DNA of 64,000 nucleotides from Paraburkholderia rhynchosiae (GCF_002879865.1 NZ_PNXY01000029.1:1-64000); one strand, 5' to 3'. Counted from the first letter of the stretch, positions 24,350 through 34,464 are shown. The notes: generated by a model not told the origin, from the sequence alone. Numbers and translations: made by a program.

Positions 24350-25885
24350 TCAGATTTTTCCACTGCGACCCTGCCAAAGCGAATCGCGCACTGCTCGGCG
24401 CAGAACTTTGCCGACCGGGCTGCGCGGGAGTGCATCTACGATGCGAACGATTTTTGGCGCCTTCACGCCTGACAAAGATTTGCGGCAGAAGGCAATCAGC
24501 TCGTCCTGATCAATGGTTTGTCCGTCCTTGAGTTCGATGACGGCCGTAACGGCTTCGCCCCACTTTTCGTCGGGTGTTCCTACGACGGCGCAGTCCCGAA
24601 CGCTTCGATGAGAAAGGATGACTCGCTCGACTTCCGTGGGAAAGACATTGAACCCGCCGGAGATGATGATGTCGCGCAGACGATCCACGATGTAGACGAA
24701 CCCGTCTGCGTCGCGGTAGCCGACGTCGCCCGTGTGATGCCAGCCGTCGCCGCCTTCGTGGGCCGTCGCCGCAGTACCCACATAGCCAGCGCACACGAGA
24801 TGGCTGCGCACGACGAGTTCTCCTCGCTCACCTACCGGCAACAGCTTTCCATCAGGATCCATGAACTCGACTCGAGCGAATTTTGTCGGCTTTCCGGCGC
24901 TGAGAAGCCAATGCGCCTTCTGCGGATCTGCGAGCGCTTCGCTGTGCTGTTCCGCAGTCAGGCAAGTGATCGAGGCATGACACTCCATCTGCGCATAGAA
25001 CTGCGTCATGACCGGACCAAATGCTTGCAAGGCTTCGCGCAACTGCTGTTCAGACATCGGCGCGCCCGCATACATGAAGTACTTCACCGAGGAATAGTCA
25101 AATCGAGTGTGCTCCGGATCTGCCAGCATCATGTAGATGGCCGTGGGCGGGAGAAACATTTGCGTGATTCGATGCGTTTCGATCGTCTGCATTACGACAC
25201 GCGCCTCGAAGCCAGGCAAGATCACGAACTTGGCGCCGCGCCCCAACAGCATCAAGGCCAGCCCACCTGCGGCGTGGGTCAATGGCGCACACGCCAGATA
25301 CACCGGGAAGTCACCTGGATAGTGAGCTTCAAGTGTAGCCACTCCCATGGAATAACAGCGTTCTGTCAGCAAAATGCCCTTAGGACTTCCCGTCGTACCG
25401 CCCGACGCCATTATCGCTACAGACTGGTCCATGTCCACCATGCCGTGCGGGAACGGTTGGGTGGCAGCTGGATCAATCCAGTCAAGGCGCGATTCGCTAT
25501 CGATAGGAAGAAGCATCAGCGTTGACGGAGTGAGCGCGCGGATCTGCTCGACCGATGAGGCGACGCTCTCGGAATAGAGCAGCACATCGACTTCTATTTG
25601 TCTTAGGTACTGCGCGGCTTCGATGGCCGTGTTGCGCGCACTGATCGGCGCCCATACACATTCGGCACACAGGATCCCGAGCATCGACTCCATCAAGTCG
25701 GACGAATTCGGCCCGTACAACGCCACCCTGGTTCCTGGCGTGATACCTCGTGCTCGGAAGGCGTGCGCAATTGCCCACACGGTATCCTGTACGGTGGAGT
25801 AACTGCGCTCCCCAGTAGCGTCTACGAGACAAACGCGGTCTGGCCATCGCTCGGCGGAGCGAAGAAAATATTCAATCAGGTGCAT
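24350..25885 (-). CDS. Acyl-CoA synthetase (AMP-forming)
   Basis: A 511-residue adenylate-forming ligase. The phosphate-binding loop is IMASGGTTGSPKGI, the acyl-adenylate motif FYAQMECH (A5 position), GWHHTGDVGYRD (A7), and the C-terminal hinge and catalytic lysine are in RDIIISGGFNVFP and PRSPVGKVLRR. It starts at 25885 behind AAGGGCGTG. The CoA-transferase/racemase gene lies 40 bp upstream on the same strand, so the two probably form an operon. Substrate is likely a carboxylic acid of the catabolic region; not determinable from sequence. Confidence 0.9.
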   Translation of the reverse strand: MHLIEYFLRSAERWPDRVCLVDATGERSYSTVQDTVWAIAHAFRARGITPGTRVALYGPNSSDLMESMLGILCAECVWAPISARNTAIEAAQYLRQIEVDVLLYSESVASSVEQIRALTPSTLMLLPIDSESRLDWIDPAATQPFPHGMVDMDQSVAIMASGGTTGSPKGILLTERCYSMGVATLEAHYPGDFPVYLACAPLTHAAGGLALMLLGRGAKFVILPGFEARVVMQTIETHRITQMFLPPTAIYMMLADPEHTRFDYSSVKYFMYAGAPMSEQQLREALQAFGPVMTQFYAQMECHASITCLTAEQHSEALADPQKAHWLLSAGKPTKFARVEFMDPDGKLLPVGERGELVVRSHLVCAGYVGTAATAHEGGDGWHHTGDVGYRDADGFVYIVDRLRDIIISGGFNVFPTEVERVILSHRSVRDCAVVGTPDEKWGEAVTAVIELKDGQTIDQDELIAFCRKSLSGVKAPKIVRIVDALPRSPVGKVLRRAVRDSLWQGRSGKI

Positions 25886-25925
25886 GTCACGCCCTTGGTT
25901 CAGGTTACAAGGAAGGCGGTAGGAC

Positions 25926-27062
25926 TCAGCGACTGGATGCATTCATTGCAGACGAATCCCAATACGAAAACAACTCTGCGGGACCATCGCTAGCCTCCTG
26001 CACCCTCTCGAGACCGCCCGTTGGAGTTCTGCTGAACCGGGGGGCTGGGGCCGGATGCCACGCGCCATCCACGGCAGTGAAAGTTGCGCGCGCCTTGAGA
26101 TGCGGATGGGCGGATGCCTCGGCCATATTCAAAACAGGGCTGACGCAAACGTCCACAGGTTCGAGCAGCGCCTGCCATTCGTCACGCGTACGTGCTGAAA
26201 ATTTCTCCCGGAGTTGCGCTCTCATCGACGGCCACCGCGAACGATCGACACGAGGGTCACTCGGCCCAAGGTCGATGCCGAGCAGGCGCATCAACTCGTC
26301 ATGGAAGTGCTTCTCAATGGCTCCGACAGCGATCCAGCGATTGTCCGCACATTGATAAACATCGTAGAAGTACGCACCCGAGTCCAAGAGATTCGAACCG
26401 CGCTCCAATACCCATTCGCCCGCTGCGAGCATCCCGTGGATAGCCGTCATCAAACTGGAAATTCCGTCAACCATCGCAACATCGATGACCTGTCCCTTCC
26501 CGGAACTCTGACGCTCGATCAATGCCGCGAGAACGCCCATCGCAAGATAGGCCCCGCCGCCGCCGAAGTCGCCCACCAGATTTAGTGGAACCGTTGGGGG
26601 CGCGCCCTTGCGACCGATGGCATCCAGGCCGCCAGTGATCGCGAGATAATTGATGTCGTGTCCGGCGCGCATTGCCAGCGGCCCTGTCTGGCCCCACCCT
26701 GTCATGCGTGCATAAACCAGCCGCGGATTTACGGCAGAGACATCCTCCGGGCCTAAACCGAGTCGCTCCGTAACGCCGGGGCGGAATCCTTCGACCAGCA
26801 CGTCGGCGCGTGCACACAGGCCCAACACCCACTCGCGGTGTGCGGGATTCTTCAAGTCTGCCGCAACGCTGGGTCGACCGCGAGTTGTCCAATCGAATTC
26901 CCGAGGAAATGTGGTCAACAGATCGGAGTTTGAAGGCCGTTCGACCCGCACAACCGACGCGCCCATGTCAGCCAGGAGCATTGTTCCCATAGGGGCCGGA
27001 CCTAATCCGGCGAGTTCGACAATCTTGATGCCTGATAGCGGGCCTGGCTTGTTTAGCGTCAT
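25926..27062 (-). CDS. Class III CoA-transferase / alpha-methylacyl-CoA racemase-like
   Basis: A 378-residue CaiB/BaiF protein. It opens LSGIKIVELAGLGPAPMGTM and has RLVYARMTGWGQTGPLA, GHDINYLAITGGL and the conserved Asp in GQVIDVAMVDGISSLM. The GHDINYL and AGLGPAP patterns are those of alpha-methylacyl-CoA racemases, which epimerise 2-methyl-branched acyl-CoAs, including steroid and isoprenoid side chains. It precedes the acyl-CoA synthetase by 40 bp, which fits activation followed by epimerisation. CoA transfer remains an alternative. Confidence 0.85.
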   Translation of the reverse strand: MTLNKPGPLSGIKIVELAGLGPAPMGTMLLADMGASVVRVERPSNSDLLTTFPREFDWTTRGRPSVAADLKNPAHREWVLGLCARADVLVEGFRPGVTERLGLGPEDVSAVNPRLVYARMTGWGQTGPLAMRAGHDINYLAITGGLDAIGRKGAPPTVPLNLVGDFGGGGAYLAMGVLAALIERQSSGKGQVIDVAMVDGISSLMTAIHGMLAAGEWVLERGSNLLDSGAYFYDVYQCADNRWIAVGAIEKHFHDELMRLLGIDLGPSDPRVDRSRWPSMRAQLREKFSARTRDEWQALLEPVDVCVSPVLNMAEASAHPHLKARATFTAVDGAWHPAPAPRFSRTPTGGLERVQEASDGPAELFSYWDSSAMNASSR

Positions 27063-27161
27063 GTCTTCATCTCAATGTTTCCCATTCACAACACGGCCGG
27101 TCGAAAAGGCGCCCACCTCGGAGCGCCAGATGCGAAATGTCGATTTGACATAAGCGGGCCC

Positions 27162-27345
27162 TCAAGCACCCAGTTCCGACCAGTCGAACCGGCAATTCAA
27201 AATTTTCTGATCGTCACGATCCGAATCTCTTACATTTACGGTGATTCTGGGCAGCAATAAGGGGTGGTTGAGTTTATTCAGCCTAGTCGCTTGCTTCATA
27301 AGGGTGGCATGCGTAACACCGTCGCCCGCTTGTTCTCTGATCTTT
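27162..27345 (-). pseudogene. Remnant of a branched-chain-type substrate-binding protein, C-terminus only
   Basis: The minus strand reads RLNKLNHPLLLPRITVNVRD and SDRDDQKILNCRFDWSELGA before a stop at 27162-27164. It lines up with the C-terminal end of the intact binding protein at 59623-60861 (SLSKVASPFLLPGITVNISD, TDRDPIKQFQIVRFDGTKW). The rest is gone. Together with the LivG remnant at 24.1 kb it shows that a second liv-type importer once flanked this ligase/racemase pair. Confidence 0.65.
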
Positions 27346-27666
27346 CGCCGCCCATCGTGATCGGCATGGGTTCATGCGCTGGAAATACGCGGCGTACACC
27401 ACGCTTGATAGCTCTCGTATGCAAGTGGGCCGTTCGGCGCCCACTTTTTCCAATGTCGATCTCCGTATCGCTTGCGCCTGTGTCGGAGCGCTTTTCGAGC
27501 CACCGCTTTAAAGCCGTGGATCGCGCTGACGAGGCAGATGGTCAATCAGGTTCTGCGTAATGGTGATTTACGCCGCCCCCATTACTCCGCCTGTTTCATT
27601 TGTCCCGGTTGCCAGACCCAAACAAAAAGCTAGGTATCGACAAAGTTCGTCTCTGACGCAGCTGGC
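27346..27666. other. Intergenic, no supported gene
   Basis: 320 bases between the binding-protein remnant and the carboxylase stop. Nothing convincing seen. Confidence 0.35.
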
Positions 27667-30600
27667 TCACGTGGGACAGTCTAGATCTCCGCCGTTGATC
27701 GGACGCACGCTGAGGAGGCCGGCGAGGAGCCACCGGCGAGTTTCGACCGGATCGATGATTTCGTCGATCGCCCCACGGGCCGCCGCTCGCAGCGCCTTGC
27801 CCCTGTCCTGGATGGCCTGCACGAGTTCCTGCTGTCGCTGGCGCCGCTCGTCAGGGTCCTCGATTTCGGCCAACTCGCGTTTGTGCGAGATTCGGACGGA
27901 GCCTTCCGCGTTCATCGCGCCGTACTCACCGCTCGGCCATGCCACGTGAAAGAGCGGACGCGTATAACTGCCCAAGTTCATGGTGAGCCCTCCCAAGCCG
28001 TAGCACTTGCGCAATACCACCGTAAAATGCGGCACGGTAAGGTTGGCGCCTACCGCCATCATGTGCATGACGTGGCGCACGAGCGCCTGCTTTTCTGCGT
28101 CCGGCCCCACCATGAAGCCCGGCGTGTCGCAAAGGGTGACCAGCGGGAAGCCGAACGTCTCGCACATCTGGAGGAATCCGGCTGCCTTGTCAGCCGCATC
28201 GGCGTCGATCGCGCCACCGAGGTGCCGAGGATCATTGGCCAGGATGCCGAATGGGATACCATCGATGCGCACCATAGCCGTTACGATGGCTTTGCCGAAT
28301 TCCGGGCGCATCTCAACCACGGAGTCCTTGTCAGCGAGCGTCGATAACAGCGCGCGAATGTCATAGGCGAGCAGGCGATTCGCAGGCACGATATGCCGCA
28401 GAAGCCGTTGGTCCGGCGATTCCCCCGCTCGGGCTGGCCCCTGGAAGTACCCGACGCAACGGCGGGCCGTCATCACCGCTTCGGCCTCGTCCTCGGCCAC
28501 CACGGTCACCACGCCGTTTCGGCTTTGCATCGCCGCCGGACCAACCTCTTCCGGCGCGAACCGTCCGAGTCCTGCGCCTTCGATCATCGCGGGACCTGCC
28601 ATTCCGATCGAAGCCGCACGGGTCGCGATGATGATGTCACACAGGCCCAGGAGCGCTGCGTTGGCGGCGAAGCAGTTCCCTGCAACAATGCCGATCAAGG
28701 GCGCCCTGCCCTTCACACGAGCGAGCTGCAGGAACGTTTCGAGACTGCCATTAGCGCCCTCGCCATCGCTTTCGCCCGATCTCGCGCCGCCCCCCTCTGC
28801 AAAAATTACCAATGGGATTTGGCCTTCGCCAGCGATTCGCGCCAAGCGCTCGATCTTGACTTTGGCCACCATTCCCATGGTGCCGGCGAAAACCGTGCTG
28901 TCGAAGGCGAGCAACGCACAGCGCGAGCGGCGCTGTGTCGCACCGTTGATTGTGGCCAAGCCAGCAACGATGCCATCTGAGGGGCTGATGGCCCGCAATT
29001 CCGCTGGATCGAAGCCGCGCATGCTCGCAACGGCGAGCGAGCCGAATTCGACAAAACTGCCTTCGTCACAAAGATCTGCGAGATTCTCGCGGGCGGTTCT
29101 ACGGCCGCTTGAATGCCGCTTCGCAACCGCCACCGGTCGCTGTTCGTCGAGCGTAGCGGCCCGCTGAGTCCAGACTTCCTCGATCGTGGGAGGGACCTCT
29201 TCGAGCGAGATTGCCCGCGGGACATCCGTCCCCGAATCCTCACCCGTATCTAAGGCCCCCGCTGGGGCGACCCACAGCAGGGCTGCGTTGCCGGCGACAA
29301 CATCGCCAACCTTAACGAGCACCCGGGTGACCACCCCTGCCGCGCCCGCGTGTATTTCGCTGTGCATCTTCATCGCTTCGAGCACGGCGACGCGATCTGA
29401 GGCCCCAATCCTCTGACCGACGCCAACGTCCAACTCCAGCACAGACCCCGCCATCGGCGATCGCACCGCAACCGATCCATCATCCTGCGGTGGATCCTCT
29501 TCTGGATTAGCCCCAGCGCCCGTAGGCGGGAGCCCGACCGGTTCGAACTGCCTTGCACGACCGGCGGCCACTTCAGGCAGCGAACCCATGTTCTGCTCGA
29601 TGAAGTTCGTCGTAACAGCCATCTGCTCAACTGCGGGATGCGCGAGCAGCCGATGAAGCAGAGACTGGTTGGTCGGAATGCCGTCGATCGTGAATTCGGC
29701 GAGCGCGCGCTGTGCCCGATTCAAGGCGGTCCGGAAGTTCGCCCTCGGCGCGTGAACGACCAGCTTGGCGAGCAGCGCATCGAACCGCGGCGACGGCGCG
29801 AAACCTGCATAACCGAAAGTGTCTACACGGATACCGGGTCCCGCAGGTGGCTCAAAAACCGATAGCGTGCCGGCCACCGGGCGCACTTCACCTCCAACGA
29901 TCTGCTCCATGTTAATGCGCAGTTCGATCGCGTACCCGTTCGGCGGTCCGATGCGCTCCTGCTGCATGCCCAGCGCCTCAAGCGATGCACCCGCAGCGAC
30001 TTGCAACTGCGCCTGAACAAGGTCGACGCCGAATACTGCTTCGGTCACCGTGTGTTCGACCTGCAGCCGAGGATTGCATTCGATGAAGACCCAATGCGCG
30101 CGGCCGCTTTCGTACGTCATCAGGAACTCGAACGTTCCGAGGCCAATCAGGCCCGCAGCGCGTGAGAGTTTGCTCGCGGCCTCCATCATCGCGTCGCGCA
30201 CCGCGGGCTCCAGACCGGGCGCGGGCGCGACTTCTATCACCTTCTGTTGCCGACGCTGCAGCGAACATTCGCGTTCCCCGAATACGGTGATTGCACCGCT
30301 CGAGTCCGCCAGCACCTGCACTTCCACATGGCGCGCATCGGTGACGAACTCCTCAACGTAGATCGCCTCATTGCCGAATGCCAGTTTCGCCTCCGAGCGG
30401 CAGACCTCAATGGCGGAGGCCAGGTGCGCCCGCTCATCCACCCGGCGCATGCCGCGTCCACCTCCGCCCGATACGGCCTTCACCATCAATCCGCTGCGTG
30501 TCTCGTCGAACACGCGAAGAGCCTCCTCCAGTCCGGTGTCTTGCAGGGTGCCGTTAGGGACCGACACACCGCATTGAATCGCCAGACGGCGCGCCGCGCC

Positions 30601-30942
30601 CTTGTCGCCAAAGAGGTCCAGCACCTCGGAAGGCGCTCCGACAAAAGTCAGTCCAGCGGCTCGCAACTGCCGAGCGAATTCAGCGCTTTCGCTGAGGAAA
30701 CCATAACCGGGATGGACAGCGTCGCAAGCCGTTTCGCGTGCCACGGCCACGATCTGCGATATGTCGAGGTATGCGGCAGGTCCGGAGCCCTGCAACTCAC
30801 GTGATTCGTCAGCGCGCAGGCGGTGCAGCGAGCGAACGTCGTCCTGAGAGTACACCGCGACCGACCAAATGCCTAGGTCGGCCGCCGCCCGTGCGATGCG
30901 GATGGCGACCTCGCCACGGTTTGCGATCAGCAACCTCTTCAT
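27667..30942 (-). CDS. Single-chain biotin-dependent acyl-CoA carboxylase
   Basis: A 1091-residue fusion of all three carboxylase parts. Biotin carboxylase comes first (MKRLLIANRGEVAIRIARAA, ATP-grasp loop AVSGGGGRGMRR, EFLMTYESG, IECNPRLQVEHTVTEA). The biotinyl domain with AVLEAMKMHSEIH is near residue 525. The carboxyltransferase domain fills roughly residues 600-1091 (SSGRRTARENLADLCDEGSF, EGGGARSGE, LCDTPGFMVGPDAEK). This layout is that of long-chain acyl-CoA carboxylase (LCC). The start at 30942 overlaps the ligase stop (ATGA) after AAGGGACG. Acyl-CoA from the ligase is the likely substrate. Confidence 0.92.
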   Translation of the reverse strand: MKRLLIANRGEVAIRIARAAADLGIWSVAVYSQDDVRSLHRLRADESRELQGSGPAAYLDISQIVAVARETACDAVHPGYGFLSESAEFARQLRAAGLTFVGAPSEVLDLFGDKGAARRLAIQCGVSVPNGTLQDTGLEEALRVFDETRSGLMVKAVSGGGGRGMRRVDERAHLASAIEVCRSEAKLAFGNEAIYVEEFVTDARHVEVQVLADSSGAITVFGERECSLQRRQQKVIEVAPAPGLEPAVRDAMMEAASKLSRAAGLIGLGTFEFLMTYESGRAHWVFIECNPRLQVEHTVTEAVFGVDLVQAQLQVAAGASLEALGMQQERIGPPNGYAIELRINMEQIVGGEVRPVAGTLSVFEPPAGPGIRVDTFGYAGFAPSPRFDALLAKLVVHAPRANFRTALNRAQRALAEFTIDGIPTNQSLLHRLLAHPAVEQMAVTTNFIEQNMGSLPEVAAGRARQFEPVGLPPTGAGANPEEDPPQDDGSVAVRSPMAGSVLELDVGVGQRIGASDRVAVLEAMKMHSEIHAGAAGVVTRVLVKVGDVVAGNAALLWVAPAGALDTGEDSGTDVPRAISLEEVPPTIEEVWTQRAATLDEQRPVAVAKRHSSGRRTARENLADLCDEGSFVEFGSLAVASMRGFDPAELRAISPSDGIVAGLATINGATQRRSRCALLAFDSTVFAGTMGMVAKVKIERLARIAGEGQIPLVIFAEGGGARSGESDGEGANGSLETFLQLARVKGRAPLIGIVAGNCFAANAALLGLCDIIIATRAASIGMAGPAMIEGAGLGRFAPEEVGPAAMQSRNGVVTVVAEDEAEAVMTARRCVGYFQGPARAGESPDQRLLRHIVPANRLLAYDIRALLSTLADKDSVVEMRPEFGKAIVTAMVRIDGIPFGILANDPRHLGGAIDADAADKAAGFLQMCETFGFPLVTLCDTPGFMVGPDAEKQALVRHVMHMMAVGANLTVPHFTVVLRKCYGLGGLTMNLGSYTRPLFHVAWPSGEYGAMNAEGSVRISHKRELAEIEDPDERRQRQQELVQAIQDRGKALRAAARGAIDEIIDPVETRRWLLAGLLSVRPINGGDLDCPT

Positions 30943-32585
30943 GAGCGTCCCTTCGGGCCGGCATCGCAGGCGACGCATACCCGGTCCGTCACGCCGGACG
31001 GATTCACGGCATCGTCCGCGCGGCTGGATACGGTGGGGACAATCGCGTAAGCCGAGGTAGAGGCATCCCAAGTTTCCGCCGTCACGCCCTCGTCCCTCAA
31101 CAGCGCCTTCCGAATTTTATGGGTCAAGGTCTTCGGCAGACCCGACGAGATGCGGACGAAGCGCGGGATCATGTAGCGCGGCACCCTCGCAGTTAGGAAG
31201 TCGATCAGTTCCGACTCTTTCACCTGTACGCCAGCGCGCGGACTGAACACGATTAACACGTCGTCCTCACCGTGCTCGCTCGGCACCGGTACCGCCACAC
31301 CTTCGAGCACGCCTGGATGCGCGCAAACCTCCGCCTCAAGCTCGACGGACGAGATGTTCTCACCCCGTCGACGGATCACATCCTTCTTCCGATCAACGAA
31401 AAAGTACTCGCCGCGCTCATTGCGACGAAACACGTCACCGGTGTGGAACCAGCCGTTTCGCATCGCTTCCGCCGTCGCCGCGGGGTTGCGGTAGTAACCA
31501 GTGGTGAGGACCAAGGGATCCGCAGCGCGCACAAGCAACTCCCCAGCCTCGCCACCTGGAACATCGTTGTCCTGATCGTCAACCAACCGCAGCTCGTATC
31601 CCGGACGCACCGTGCCGCAAATGCCGATGCTTGTCGGGTTATCCGCGCTGACCAAGGGACAGGAGAGTTCAGACATGCTGTACTGCGTCATGATCGGCAA
31701 ACGAAAGCGATCCTGGAATTCGAGCGCCTCCTGACCGAACGGCAGGACGGAAACTCTCTTGAGCTTCGTACCGCTCGCGTTTCCGGCACTGGGCGTCCGC
31801 GCGAGAAAGCTGGCCATCGCACCCAGCAGGACTGCAAAGGTAGTCCCACTATCCCTGACGTACTGCCAGAACTTCTGTGAACTGAAGCTGCCTGGCATCG
31901 CGATCGACCCGCCGCGCCACAGCATGGTTTGGCAAGGCATCGTGCCCGCAATGTGATACAGCGGCAAATTGGCGAGGAACCGGTCGTCTTCAGCCAGGTG
32001 CCCGAACGTTGTGGTGAACGCATGATGTTGCGCATACGACACCATCACTCCTTTCGACGCGCCAGTCGTTCCAGAGGTGAAGATGATCATCTGGGTGTCG
32101 CCTGGAGAAAGTGCTACCGGCGAGACAGGGTCTGCAGGGCGCAGCTCGTCCCACTTCATTACACGATTGGCCGTGCTAGTCGCAAACGTTCCGATGTTGC
32201 CATCGACGATCACTGTCCGCGGCATCGTCGCCGCATTGAACTGCTCAATCAATGTACCGCTGACGAATGCAAGCTCGGGTTCCAGCAGCGCGATCGCATT
32301 CTCCAGCATCCGCCCCTTGTAAGCCGTGTTGAGCGGCGCGAAGACAGCGCCCAGATAATTCAATGCATACCAGGCCTCGAGCAACCTAAGACTGTTCGGC
32401 ATCATGCAAAGCACGACTTGTCCCTTCGTGACCCCAAGCGCTTGCAGAGACGAAGCAAGTGCAACAACGCGACTGCGCAGTTGCTCAAAGGTAATCTGCT
32501 CACCGTCTTCGAAAACCGCGTACACCCGGTCCGGGTGCTGCGCAGCGGCCTGATCGAGTTGTTCGCGCAGAAAAACGCTAGCCAT
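30939..32585 (-). CDS. Acyl-CoA ligase (AMP-forming)
   Basis: A 548-residue adenylate-forming ligase. P-loop IIFTSGTTGASKGVM, A5 TQYSMSELSCPL, A7 GWFHTGDVFRRNERG and hinge KKDVIRRRGENISS are all present. The CaiC-like N-terminus (DRVYAVFEDGEQITFEQLR) resembles crotonobetaine/carnitine-type ligases. The C-terminal catalytic lysine is in PKTLTHKIRKALL, and an extra tail of about 45 residues follows. The start follows GGGAG. The stop overlaps the carboxylase start, so ligation and carboxylation are probably consecutive steps. Confidence 0.9.
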   Translation of the reverse strand: MASVFLREQLDQAAAQHPDRVYAVFEDGEQITFEQLRSRVVALASSLQALGVTKGQVVLCMMPNSLRLLEAWYALNYLGAVFAPLNTAYKGRMLENAIALLEPELAFVSGTLIEQFNAATMPRTVIVDGNIGTFATSTANRVMKWDELRPADPVSPVALSPGDTQMIIFTSGTTGASKGVMVSYAQHHAFTTTFGHLAEDDRFLANLPLYHIAGTMPCQTMLWRGGSIAMPGSFSSQKFWQYVRDSGTTFAVLLGAMASFLARTPSAGNASGTKLKRVSVLPFGQEALEFQDRFRLPIMTQYSMSELSCPLVSADNPTSIGICGTVRPGYELRLVDDQDNDVPGGEAGELLVRAADPLVLTTGYYRNPAATAEAMRNGWFHTGDVFRRNERGEYFFVDRKKDVIRRRGENISSVELEAEVCAHPGVLEGVAVPVPSEHGEDDVLIVFSPRAGVQVKESELIDFLTARVPRYMIPRFVRISSGLPKTLTHKIRKALLRDEGVTAETWDASTSAYAIVPTVSSRADDAVNPSGVTDRVCVACDAGPKGRS

Positions 32586-32633
32586 AGAAAAACTCCCATT
32601 TAGGCGCCAAGCTGCGGGTGAGCAGATGGACGC

Positions 32634-32858
32634 TCACCTCCAATATGGCCCGGATCTACCGGCGAAATCCGCGGTGACTTCCTCGCGAGTCGAGCGATGC
32701 CCAGCGATGACGAACATGTTGGGAAAACCGGCGTTGAGCAATTCCGGATATGTCTTGTGCCGGCCCTGCCATCTCTTCCGCAAGGAAACCCCCGCCGGAA
32801 TCCCACTGGCACCTGGACGCAGCGTCATCGCAACCGTTCCAGGAGTCCCGAGGGACAC
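32634..32858 (-). pseudogene. Flavin monooxygenase (BVMO-like) C-terminal fragment
   Basis: The minus frame contains LRKRWQGRHKTYPELLNAGF and PNMFVIAGHRS. The intact BVMO at 46317-47933 has LREKWQHGPRTYLGVSCAGF and PNMFIIAGPGS at the matching place. Only about 40 residues are recognisable. A GTAAAY-type operator pair stands about 85 bp upstream, as it does in front of the intact genes. Confidence 0.6.
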
Positions 32859-32942
32859 GGCTATGCGCTTTTTCGGCGGCTGCTTGTGGCCATGACTCGG
32901 ATCTGTCCTTCGCCTTGGCTATCTCCAACTTTCACAGGAGAA

Positions 32943-32981
32943 GTAAATCACGATTTAGCTGAGAGGTAAATTGCTATTTAC
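32943..32981. promoter_or_regulatory. Paired palindromic operators (GTAAAY-N4-RTTTAC type)
   Basis: GTAAATCACGATTTAG (32943-32958) and the perfect palindrome GTAAATTGCTATTTAC (32966-32981). Their starts are 23 bp apart. They sit upstream of the BVMO remnant and the ligase/carboxylase genes on the minus strand. The same motif recurs at 41.3, 48.1, 50.0-50.1 and 60.9 kb. Probably bound by a TetR-type repressor. Confidence 0.6.
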
Positions 32982-33079
32982 CCCGGACTTACCCTTGCCG
33001 CGCATTAAGAATCGACAACTATGGAAGAAAGTAACGCGAGCGAGCAATCAAAACTTCGTCGAGGAGTTGCGGAGTTCGG

Positions 33080-33500
33080 ATATGCGCTGCATGAGTCGGT
33101 GGGCCGGTAGCTTCCGGCTGCCCCAGTCCACCACGGCGGTCAGATACACGAAGCGGAGCGGCATCGGGATATAGCTCGTGCCGGGACGCGGTTTGTCCGA
33201 TTGATCGTCATGCCCCGCAGCAGATGCAGCCAGGTCTTTGCTGCGCATTGCGTCGGCTCCCGTTCGGCTTGCAGTGTAGCGCCTCGATACCCATGCGCTT
33301 CATCAGCGTGCGGCCGCAGCTGCGGCGGATCTCGTGTCCCTCTTGAGGCAGCAGTCGTGCCATCGAGCTCCAGCAAATGGAAACTCAATGTGCCGTTCAT
33401 CGACCCGGCGGAACAGCAACCGCTCTGCCTCGCTCACCGGTTGCGCCCGGCAATACACGCTCGATCTCACGACACACTTCGCCGTCCGGCGGTCCCGACA
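33080..33500 (-). mobile_element. IS3-family OrfB fragment (N-terminal half)
   Basis: Frameshifted pieces read RSSVYCRAQPVSEAERLLFR, VDERHIEFPFAGAR, the HADEAHGYRGATLQAE region, then LLRGMTINRTNRVPARAI and YIPMPLRFVYLTAVVDWGSR. These are the first half of an IS3-group OrfB, up to the first catalytic Asp region. The sequence stops being recognisable after KLPAHRL. The complementary second half of such an OrfB lies at 38.7-39.1 kb. Confidence 0.65.
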
Positions 33501-33553
33501 GCGGCTCAGCTGCTTTTAATCAGGGCCGAGGCCCCAACAATAGTTCGATCGCG

Positions 33554-33865
33554 TTACTGAACGTCGTAAGCCGGGGTCCTGTCGGTGTTGCCCGTTTGCG
33601 CAGGACCTTGATAATTACCTGATTCCGGCGAGCCTTCTTCGACACCACCGTAGCCTTGGCCGTTTTGCGCCGCGACCCTAGCTTCAGCCGCCTGAATCTC
33701 AAGCGGGTAGGTCATGCAATTATCCATCCCGGGGTTGTAGCCGGCGCGTTCGATCTGCACGAGCTGTGCCTTGACTTCAGCGCGGGTCAGCGGCTGATTC
33801 GATCGCGCGAAGGAGACTGCCGGGATAGCGACGGCAGCGGCGACGATAATGGGTGCGAGTTTCAT
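33554..33865 (-). CDS. DUF4148 exported protein
   Basis: A 103-residue protein with a clear signal peptide (MKLAPIIVAAAVAIPAVSFA) followed by the DUF4148 core PLTRAEVKAQLVQIERAGYN and an Ala/Gly-rich tail. DUF4148 proteins are small periplasmic proteins abundant in Burkholderia and relatives; their role is unknown. I take the ATG at 33865 because it begins the signal peptide; the frame stays open upstream without protein character. Confidence 0.85.
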   Translation of the reverse strand: MKLAPIIVAAAVAIPAVSFARSNQPLTRAEVKAQLVQIERAGYNPGMDNCMTYPLEIQAAEARVAAQNGQGYGGVEEGSPESGNYQGPAQTGNTDRTPAYDVQ

Positions 33866-34464
33866 GATGCTTTGTTGGGTTTCAGTGACTTCAGTGTAGG
33901 CATCCGCTGCCCCAGAGTGAATCACTAAAGGGCACAAGGCATAATTGCTGTTTCCGCAATAGACGGGGTCGTAGAATTTCCGCTTCCGCAAGAACGCTGG
34001 GCGGACAATGGAAACGCTATTACGCGAGCGATGTGTCCGAATGGACAGCCGCTCGCACCGATGATCAGATTGAGATTGGGTTCTTTCAAGTCGCGCATGC
34101 GCCGTGGTTAGGAGAACCTTGTTGCACGAGGGTGATTCACGAGCTTCGGCACCTTGGCGTACACGTCGATTAGACGCTGCGTGAATTCCTTTGGATGCCG
34201 GGCACAATGATGCACTTCCAAGCCTTCATCGTGGTGGATGGCTTCGTTGTCCGCAGAGTTTTTCGACTTCGACGATCAGATTGCTTATGATCGGCTACCT
34301 TCGGTTCCCGCGCCGCAATAAGGTTGCGAGAAACCCTGACGTCAAGCGCGCGTTGGCCATGCTGGACGGCCCACAAGGTCCGGACTAATGCCCGGCTCAA
34401 AAAATCCGCATCGCCGGTATAGTCAAGCCATCATCCTCTTCAGTCCATTTCGTAAGGCGACCCA
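33866..34464. other. Intergenic between DUF4148 and hydrolase genes
   Basis: About 600 bases between divergent genes. I see no convincing coding sequence, RNA gene or repeat. Confidence 0.35.

Noticed and set aside
24518..25525. A 335-codon plus-strand open frame
   Set aside because: Antisense to the acyl-CoA synthetase; no domain features.
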